Part shown: one piece after another, positions 16,029 to 21,468 of the stretch
Position numbering within the stretch: position 1 is the stretch's first letter
Layout: the number at the start of each line of letters is the position of its first letter
From: Vulcanimicrobiia bacterium
GTDB lineage: Bacteria; Eremiobacterota; Eremiobacteria; Baltobacterales; Baltobacteraceae
DNA length: 21,468 nt
Direction: 5' to 3'
Assembly (NCBI GenBank): GCA_024281135.1
Contig: JAMXLG010000380.1
Coordinates: 1-21,468 of the forward strand
Translations under genes and position numbers: made by a program
Notes under the pieces: generated by a model
Database searches by the model: none
The model's input: the letters and a program-made list of their open reading frames with translations, nothing else
Told to the model about the DNA's origin: nothing

Positions 16029-18105
16029 CGCTGCGCTGCATGCGGAAGCGCAACGCGTCACGATCGTCCGCGACAATTGGGGAATTGCACACGTTCACGG
16101 AAAGACTGATGCCGACGCCGTCTTCGGCATGGCATACGCGCAAGCCGAGGACGATTTCAATCGCGTTGAAACGAACTACCTGACCTCGCTCGGACGCGTC
16201 GCAGAAGCGGAAGGCGAAGCCGCACTCTTCACGGACCTGCGCGCGCGGCTCTTCAACGATCCCGCCGATCTCAAAGCGCGGTATGAAGCGAGTCCCGCGT
16301 GGTTGCGCTCGCTGATGAATACGTGGGCCGACGGACTCAACTATTATCTGCTCACCCACCCGAACGTGCATCCGCGCGCGATCGACCACTTCGAACCCTG
16401 GATGGCGCTGAGCTTTAGCGAGGGCAGTATTGGTGGTGACACCGAGCGCGTATCGATTCCGGAGCTCGAGGCATTTTACGGCGGCAAGCCCGTTGCGGTG
16501 CAGCCGGCACCAGTCGCGACGCCGATTCCCGATCCTGCGGGCTCGAACGGCATTGCTATTGCGCCATCCGACACGGCCGATCACAACGCGCTGCTGCTGA
16601 TCAATCCGCACACGTCATTTTATTTTCGTTCAGAACTGCAGATGTCGAGCGATGAAGGGCTCGATGCCTACGGCGCGGTCACCTGGGGACAGTTCTTCAT
16701 CTATCAAGGCTTCAATCAGCACATCGGATGGATGCACACATCGACAGGTGCGGACAACGTCGATCGCTTCGCCGAGACCATCGTCCGCCGCGGCAATCGA
16801 CTGTACTACCGGTACGGAGGCGAGCTGCGGCCCGTGACCGTGCAGTCAATCGCGCTTCGTTACCGGTTGCCCGATGGGTCGCTCGCAAGTAGAACATTCA
16901 CGGTGTACCGGACGCACCACGGACCGATTGTTGCGTCGGAAGGCGGCAAATGGATCGCCGAAGCGCTGATGTACCGGCCCCGTAGAGCGCTGATGCAGTC
17001 GTACCTGCGCACGAAGGCAACTGATTTCGCGAGCTACCGGCGCGTCGCCGAACTCGAGGCGAATTCGTCAAACAACACGATCTTTGCCGACGACAAGGGC
17101 GAGATCGCGTACATGCATCCACAATTTATTCCGCGGCGGAGCGATCGTTTCGACTACACGAAGCCCGTCGACGGGTCCGATCCCGCAACCGATTGGGACG
17201 GCGTGCTCTCGCTCGATCAAGAACCGCATGTGCTCAATCCGAGCGTCGGATGGGTGTTCAACACGAATGACTGGCCCTATTCCACCGCGGGTCCCGATAG
17301 TCCGAAGCGGCAAGATTTTCCGCGCTACATGGATACGGCAGGCGAGAACGCACGCGGGATGCACGCGGCGCTTCTGTTGACCCAGCGGCAGGATTTCACA
17401 CTCGAATCACTTCTCGCCGCAGCGTTCGATCCGAACCTGCCGCTCTTTACGCAACTCGTTCCGCAACTCGTTCGCGCCTACGATGACGCACCGGCAACCG
17501 ACCCGCGCAAGGTCAAACTGCAAGAGCCGATCGCGGCACTCCGTGATTGGGACCGCCACTGGTCGACGACGTCAGTGCCGACGACGCTCGCGATTTACTG
17601 GGCCGAAGCACTCGCCCACGTTGCCGACAGCGCGCATCCCGACGTTCTTTTGGCGACATCGCCGGAACAGAAACTCGCTAGCCTCGCAACCGCTGTTGAC
17701 AGGCTCGTAGCAGACTTTGGAACGTGGAAGATGCCGTGGGGCCGGATCAACCGCTTCCAGCGCCTGAACGACAGCATTAAACCGCAGTTTGACGATTCGG
17801 CGCCGAGTATTCCCGTTGGCTTTGTTCCGGGAACGTGGGGGTCACTCGCAGCGTTTTATACACCGCCGGTTCCGAATTCGAAATTGCGTTACGGCAGATC
17901 GGGCAACAGTTTTGTTGCGGTTGTAGAGTTCGGCAAACGCGTGCGTGCCGTTGCCGTTACTGCCGGCGGCGAAAGCGGCGACCCGCATTCACCACATTTC
18001 GACGATCAAGCGCAACGCTATGCTACCGGCGATCTGCGTCCGGTATACTTCTATGCCGATGAACTCGCGGGTCACGTCGAACGCGCGTATCATCCGGGCG
18101 AGTAA
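16006..18105 (+). CDS. Penicillin-acylase-family Ntn hydrolase (possible acyl-homoserine lactone or penicillin amidase)
   Basis: This encodes a 699-residue amidase precursor that in this family is exported and self-cleaves into two chains. The nucleophile is Ser180 in DPAGSNGIAIAPS; cleavage before it would leave Ser at the beta-chain N-terminus. NPHTSFY (200-206), GFNQHIGWMHTSTGADNVD (around 233-251) and NSSNNTIFADDKGEIAYMHP near 355-375 are family features. The start is fixed: a stop codon lies one sense codon upstream in frame. The signal peptide is short and lacks a basic n-region (MILALALSAALHAEAQ). The first 23 bp overlap the end of the nuclease-helicase gene, so translation is probably coupled. 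The substrate cannot be read from sequence. Penicillin, aculeacin, N-acyl-homoserine lactones or other N-acyl amides are all possible. Confidence 0.92.
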   Translation: MILALALSAALHAEAQRVTIVRDNWGIAHVHGKTDADAVFGMAYAQAEDDFNRVETNYLTSLGRVAEAEGEAALFTDLRARLFNDPADLKARYEASPAWLRSLMNTWADGLNYYLLTHPNVHPRAIDHFEPWMALSFSEGSIGGDTERVSIPELEAFYGGKPVAVQPAPVATPIPDPAGSNGIAIAPSDTADHNALLLINPHTSFYFRSELQMSSDEGLDAYGAVTWGQFFIYQGFNQHIGWMHTSTGADNVDRFAETIVRRGNRLYYRYGGELRPVTVQSIALRYRLPDGSLASRTFTVYRTHHGPIVASEGGKWIAEALMYRPRRALMQSYLRTKATDFASYRRVAELEANSSNNTIFADDKGEIAYMHPQFIPRRSDRFDYTKPVDGSDPATDWDGVLSLDQEPHVLNPSVGWVFNTNDWPYSTAGPDSPKRQDFPRYMDTAGENARGMHAALLLTQRQDFTLESLLAAAFDPNLPLFTQLVPQLVRAYDDAPATDPRKVKLQEPIAALRDWDRHWSTTSVPTTLAIYWAEALAHVADSAHPDVLLATSPEQKLASLATAVDRLVADFGTWKMPWGRINRFQRLNDSIKPQFDDSAPSIPVGFVPGTWGSLAAFYTPPVPNSKLRYGRSGNSFVAVVEFGKRVRAVAVTAGGESGDPHSPHFDDQAQRYATGDLRPVYFYADELAGHVERAYHPGE

Positions 18106-18110
18106 CCCGG

Positions 18111-19058
18111 TTACGGCGCGAAGAGCACTTTGCCGCCGCGTCCCGGCCTCTCGGCCGCGGCGAGCGCCGCTTTTACTTCGCTGAGCGGGTAGACACCGGC
18201 CGCCGGGAGCGGTAGCGCGCCGCGCATGGCCATCTCGAACACGCGCTGCATCGCGCCCTTGCGCTCCTCGTTGCTCGCACGCCGCATCCACGAGGACATC
18301 CAAAAGCCGCGCACGGTGCATTCGAGCGAAATCATCAAACTCGGGTCGAGCTTGATCGGCGCGCCGGAGAGGCCGCCAAAAATAATGATCTCGCCGAACT
18401 GCGCGAGCACGCGCTGCAACGTTAGTGTTTGCGGGCCGGCGACGGAGTCAACGATGCGCGCAAGCCCTTTGCCGTTCGTCAATTCGCGAATTTCATGCTG
18501 CCACTCGCCTTCGTCGCTCGTTACGACAACGTGGCGCGCGCCGTAGCCGCGCAATTCTTCGGCAGCGCGTTCGCTGCGAACGATATTGACGATGTTGACG
18601 TCATGCGCTTGCGCTAATTGCATCACGATACGGCCGACTGCGCCGCTGGCGGCATTTTGCCCGATCCACATGCCCGGCTGCGTTCGCAGCTCCTCGAAGA
18701 GTACGACCGCGGACAGCGGCATCGCGAGCAGCTGCGCGGCCATCTCGTCCGGAATTGCGTCCGGCACCGGCACGAGCGCAAACTCCGGCACGACCACGTA
18801 CTCGGCCCACGCCGAATTTGGTATCGCAGCGGCGACGCGGCGGCCGTCCACCTCGCCGACGAGTTCCGTGCCGCCGATTGCGGGAAGCGTCGGTTTATAC
18901 CCGTAGGTGCCCCGGATCGTCGCGAGATCGTGATTGTGAATCGGCGAGCGCAACATCCGAAGGCGGACTTCGCCTGAACCGGGCTGCGGAAGCGGAACGT
19001 CGGCGACGTCCACGACCGAGAGGGGATCTCCGAACCGGTCGTATCGTAAAGCGAGCAT
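18111..19058 (-). CDS. Zinc-independent MDR oxidoreductase, enoyl-thioester-reductase-like
   Basis: This is a 315-residue NAD(P)H-dependent reductase of the medium-chain dehydrogenase/reductase superfamily. The N-terminal segment 'RSPIHNHDLATIRGTYGYKP' (RSPIHNHDLA then TIRGTYGYKP, 37-56) and 'LPAIGGTELVGEV' resemble the mitochondrial/ETR 2-enoyl thioester reductases, including the Tyr in the GTYG position. The Rossmann motif is QNAASGAVGR (134-143). The catalytic-zinc cysteine/histidine set of alcohol dehydrogenases is absent. It could reduce enoyl-CoA or enoyl-ACP, or quinones; the family is hard to divide by sequence alone. It is divergent from the AtoE-type transporter across 51 bp, which would suit a short-chain acyl metabolism pair, though this is inference. 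Its stop lies 5 bp from the convergent acylase stop. Confidence 0.88.
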   Translation of the reverse strand: MLALRYDRFGDPLSVVDVADVPLPQPGSGEVRLRMLRSPIHNHDLATIRGTYGYKPTLPAIGGTELVGEVDGRRVAAAIPNSAWAEYVVVPEFALVPVPDAIPDEMAAQLLAMPLSAVVLFEELRTQPGMWIGQNAASGAVGRIVMQLAQAHDVNIVNIVRSERAAEELRGYGARHVVVTSDEGEWQHEIRELTNGKGLARIVDSVAGPQTLTLQRVLAQFGEIIIFGGLSGAPIKLDPSLMISLECTVRGFWMSSWMRRASNEERKGAMQRVFEMAMRGALPLPAAGVYPLSEVKAALAAAERPGRGGKVLFAP

Positions 19059-19065
19059 TCTTCGT

Positions 19066-19102
19066 GCGTTCGACAGGCTCGGGGCGACACTTCTCGCGAA
19101 CG
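19066..19102. repeat. Possible dispersed intergenic motif, TTCGACAGGCTC type
   Basis: The 51-bp gap between the divergent MDR and AtoE-type genes contains TTCGACAGGCTCGGGGCGAC (19069-19088 region), flanked by CGTTCG (19067-19072) and its inverse CGAACG (19097-19102). From general knowledge, near-identical TTCGACAGGCTCAGGG-like sequences recur between genes in many bacterial genomes. Only one copy is present here, so repetition in this genome cannot be shown. Confidence 0.3.
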
Positions 19103-19109
19103 GTCGAGC

Positions 19110-20444
19110 ATGCGAGCGATATCCGGATTCTTCGTCCGCGTCTTTGAGTTCGCGATACCCGACCCGTACGTATTCGCGGTTCTCCTGACGCTGCTCACCG
19201 GACTCTTAGCGCGCATCTTCGCGCCCCATCACGGCCAAATCGAAGTTATATCTGCGTGGTACAAAGGCATCTTCGACATTTTCGAATTCGCCTTGCAAAT
19301 GATCTTGATCTTGGTGACCGGCTATGCGCTCGCGAGCAGCGCACCGGTACGTCGCGCACTCTTTGCGCTCGCTGCGCGGCCGACCTCGACGCGCGGCGCC
19401 GTGACACTCACGTTTCTCGTCTCCGCCGTGGCATGTTGGCTCAATTGGGGATTCGGACTCGTCGTCGCGGGGTTGCTCTCGCGTGCGATCGCTCGGCGCA
19501 TGCGTATCGATTTCGGCTGGCTCGTCGCCGCAGCATACTCTGGATTCCTGATTTGGGCGAGCGGACTTTCGAGTTCGATCGCGCTCGCGCAAGCAACGCC
19601 GGGCAGTAAACTCAACATCGTTCAATCGCTCACCGGCACGGTTCTGCCGCTCTCACAGACGGTGTTCACTTGGTTCAATCTCGTACCGGTTGTCGTGCTG
19701 TTGATCGTGATCCCGTTTCTGTTCATGGCATTTGAACCACGCGGCAACGACGTAATTGCGGCGCAACTGCCGGTCGAAGATGTCGATGACGCGGTCATCG
19801 TCAAGCGACCGCCGACACTCGGCGCGATCTTAGACAACGCCTGGATATTGAACCTTGCGATCGTGATTGCGGGTGCATATTACCTGATTTACACCTGGAT
19901 CACGTCCGGCTTTTCATTGCCGATCCAGAGCGTGATCTTCATCTTCTTTCTGCTCGGCCTACTGCTGCATTGGACGCCGATAGCGTACGTTCGCGCGATC
20001 AACGAAGCGGCGCGGGTTACAGGGCCGTTGCTCATTCAATATCCGCTCTATGGCGGCATCATGGGGATTATGACGGGAACGGGCCTTGCGGGCGTGATCG
20101 CGCAAGGCTTCGTCGCCTTCTCCACTGCCGGCACGCTGCCGTTTTGGAGCTATCTCTCGAGCGTCATCATTTCGCTCTTCGTTCCGAGCGGCGGCGGACA
20201 CTGGGCGGTACAAGGACCGTTCGTCGTGCCGGCTGCCGCGAAACTCGGCGCCTCACAAGCAGCGACCGCGATGGGTGTCGCGGTCGGCGAACAGGTCGCG
20301 AATATGATTCAGCCGTTTTGGTGTTTGCCTGTGCTTGCGATCGCGGGGATCGGCTTGCGCCGCGTGATGGCGTTTACGGCGATGGTCTTTTTCGTCGCAC
20401 TCGTCATCTTTGGCGCAAGCCTTCTGCTCTTGATTCCGCGCTAG
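19110..20444 (+). CDS. atoE: Short-chain fatty acid transporter, AtoE family
   Basis: This is a 444-residue, highly hydrophobic inner-membrane permease with roughly ten to twelve spans. The N-terminal 'IPDPYVFAVLLTLLTGLLA', 'ACWLNWGFGLVVAGLLSRAIA' (ACWLNWGFGLVVAG, then LLSRAIA) and the signature FVPSGGGHWAVQGPFVVPAA (from about residue 357) are typical of AtoE/SCFA transporters, which import butyrate, acetoacetate and similar acids. It begins at ATG 19110 without an evident ribosome binding site. The divergent MDR reductase may act on derived acyl thioesters; that link is inference. Its stop overlaps the convergent receptor gene stop in CTAG (20441-20444). Confidence 0.93.
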   Translation: MRAISGFFVRVFEFAIPDPYVFAVLLTLLTGLLARIFAPHHGQIEVISAWYKGIFDIFEFALQMILILVTGYALASSAPVRRALFALAARPTSTRGAVTLTFLVSAVACWLNWGFGLVVAGLLSRAIARRMRIDFGWLVAAAYSGFLIWASGLSSSIALAQATPGSKLNIVQSLTGTVLPLSQTVFTWFNLVPVVVLLIVIPFLFMAFEPRGNDVIAAQLPVEDVDDAVIVKRPPTLGAILDNAWILNLAIVIAGAYYLIYTWITSGFSLPIQSVIFIFFLLGLLLHWTPIAYVRAINEAARVTGPLLIQYPLYGGIMGIMTGTGLAGVIAQGFVAFSTAGTLPFWSYLSSVIISLFVPSGGGHWAVQGPFVVPAAAKLGASQAATAMGVAVGEQVANMIQPFWCLPVLAIAGIGLRRVMAFTAMVFFVALVIFGASLLLLIPR

Positions 20445-21468
20445 AAGCGGAAGGTCAGGGTCAGCCAGACTTGTTGCGGCGGAAGCGCGTACTCTTCATT
20501 GTTGTTGTTGTATGAAATCGCGCTGGGCGATCCGAACTGGTTGAACAGTATCGGCGTTCCCATTCCGATCAGCCCGTATGGATTGGAGTTCTGACCAAAG
20601 ACGTTGTAGACGCCGAGATTAAACGTCGCCGGACCAAAGGTCTTTGATGCATTCGCTGTAGCATACCAATACGAAGGCCGGTTAAATCCGTTATTGCTGG
20701 CCACATAGTGCTCGTCGAAACGGACCGTCCAGGCGCCTGGATTGCTCGTATAGCCGATACCGGCGTTCGCGGTCTGCAGCGGAATGCCCGAAAACTGTTG
20801 TCCATTGATCAGACTTGTGTTATTGAGGAGAATTTCATCGGAGAGTCCCTTGTAATACGCTGATTGGACAGCGTAATTTCCATCGATTTCTACTCCGCGC
20901 ACAATCGGAACCCGAGTTTGCACATTGAAGCCGCGGTAGACCGCTTGAGCTGCGTTGAACGGCGCGGAGACACCGAAGTTCGACTGGTTGAACGATGTGC
21001 CACATGTCGCGGCGAGAGTGGCGGCATACGCCGCAAAATATGAGGGATCCGGTAGTTGTGACCCTGGAACGATGGAGAGTGGATACACGGACGTAAGGAT
21101 CGGGTTATTCTGGATCGTGTCGTACGCATCGAACTCGAGCGTCGCCGAATTCTGGAATCGATGCGCGAGAGCGAGTTCAACGTCGTTTGCCTGTTCCGGC
21201 TGAACGAAGGGGCTGGCTCCGCTTCCGAGCGAAACCAGGCCGTTTGCGCAATTCTGCTTAGGATTAAAGCTGGGATTGCTTGCTACACCAGGTTCGAAAG
21301 AAAAGCCGCCAACGATCAGCGAGGGATCGGGCTCACTCGTCGCGCGTCCCCATGCGGCCCGAACCACGTCACTCGACGTCGGGCGGTAAACCACCGAAAT
21401 GCGCGGGTCCGCATTTGTCGTCGCCGTGTTCACCGAACGCTCGATCGAAAGATCCGCGAAGACGGACA
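20441..21468 (-). CDS. TonB-dependent outer-membrane receptor, C-terminal part (5' end beyond the window)
   Basis: About 341 residues of beta-barrel are visible, and the reading frame stays open to the right edge. Alternating polar/hydrophobic strands, the segment QPEQANDVELALAHRF, the repeated aromatic strand ends, and the final VWLTLTFRF with a terminal Phe (the beta-signal for outer-membrane assembly) identify a TonB-dependent receptor. The plug domain and TonB box lie outside the window. A GTG at 21433 is an internal codon, not a start, because barrel sequence (VFADLSIERS) continues upstream in frame. A short Asn run (YNNNNEE) sits near the C-terminus. The ligand is unknown. The presence of this protein shows that the host is diderm. 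Confidence 0.88.
   Translation of the reverse strand, partial: SVFADLSIERSVNTATTNADPRISVVYRPTSSDVVRAAWGRATSEPDPSLIVGGFSFEPGVASNPSFNPKQNCANGLVSLGSGASPFVQPEQANDVELALAHRFQNSATLEFDAYDTIQNNPILTSVYPLSIVPGSQLPDPSYFAAYAATLAATCGTSFNQSNFGVSAPFNAAQAVYRGFNVQTRVPIVRGVEIDGNYAVQSAYYKGLSDEILLNNTSLINGQQFSGIPLQTANAGIGYTSNPGAWTVRFDEHYVASNNGFNRPSYWYATANASKTFGPATFNLGVYNVFGQNSNPYGLIGMGTPILFNQFGSPSAISYNNNNEEYALPPQQVWLTLTFRF

Noticed and set aside
21431..21433. GTG at 21433 as start of the receptor gene
   Set aside because: Beta-barrel sequence continues upstream in the same frame to the window edge, and no signal peptide or plug follows the GTG.
1..21468. CRISPR arrays, tRNA or rRNA genes, insertion sequences
   Set aside because: No regularly spaced repeats, cloverleaf sequences, ribosomal RNA segments, transposase motifs or terminal inverted repeats were seen by reading; a covariance search was not possible.

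Overview
The window is about 21.5 kb of dense, GC-rich bacterial chromosome. It contains ten clear protein genes, two of them cut by the window edges, plus one short membrane-protein ORF. I see no tRNA, rRNA, CRISPR array, insertion sequence or phage gene. The RNA polymerase beta subunit has the '[14 protein letters not shown]' N-terminal core usual in Terrabacteria-type phyla. A TonB-dependent receptor at the right edge implies an outer membrane. A diderm Terrabacteria lineage fits this combination, and Candidatus Eremiobacterota (WPS-2) is my best guess. That placement is an inference from protein style, not from a search.

Left part (1-3234, all minus strand): a membrane-anchored MASE1-GGDEF-EAL protein with a degenerate GGDEF and an intact EAL, then a cysteine-free ArsR-family regulator, then a SulP anion permease that runs off the left edge. 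A perfect 10-2-10 inverted repeat fills the spacer of the predicted arsR promoter, whose -10 box sits only 7 nt before the arsR ATG. This looks like an autoregulated arsR-sulP operon with a leaderless transcript.

Centre-left (3271-7604): rpoB stands alone. It has its own promoter and leader, a strong intrinsic terminator after it, and no rplJL upstream or rpoC downstream. The protein carries a basic, Ala/Lys/Pro-rich N-terminal tail and a C-terminal tail of about 150 residues that is very acidic. A 56-codon ORF for a single-pass membrane protein lies immediately upstream of the rpoB promoter. A SNF2-family ATPase gene diverges from it.

Centre-right (7605-18105): the SNF2 gene converges on a secreted M28-type (glutamate carboxypeptidase II-like) peptidase whose catalytic Glu position is His. 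Divergent from the peptidase is a TM0106-type protein that joins a Cas4/RecB-like Fe-S nuclease, an RNase H-fold exonuclease-like domain and an SF1 helicase. Its 3' end overlaps a penicillin-acylase-family Ntn hydrolase gene by 23 bp.

Right part (18111-21468): a zinc-independent MDR reductase (enoyl-reductase-like, minus) diverges from a short-chain fatty acid transporter (AtoE family, plus). The transporter converges, with a 4-bp stop overlap, on the C-terminal half of a TonB-dependent receptor.

I do not see a convincing multi-gene defence system. The most unusual signals are the isolated rpoB with charged tails, the His-substituted M28 enzyme, the Cys-free ArsR with its promoter-embedded operator, and the nuclease/nuclease/helicase fusion.
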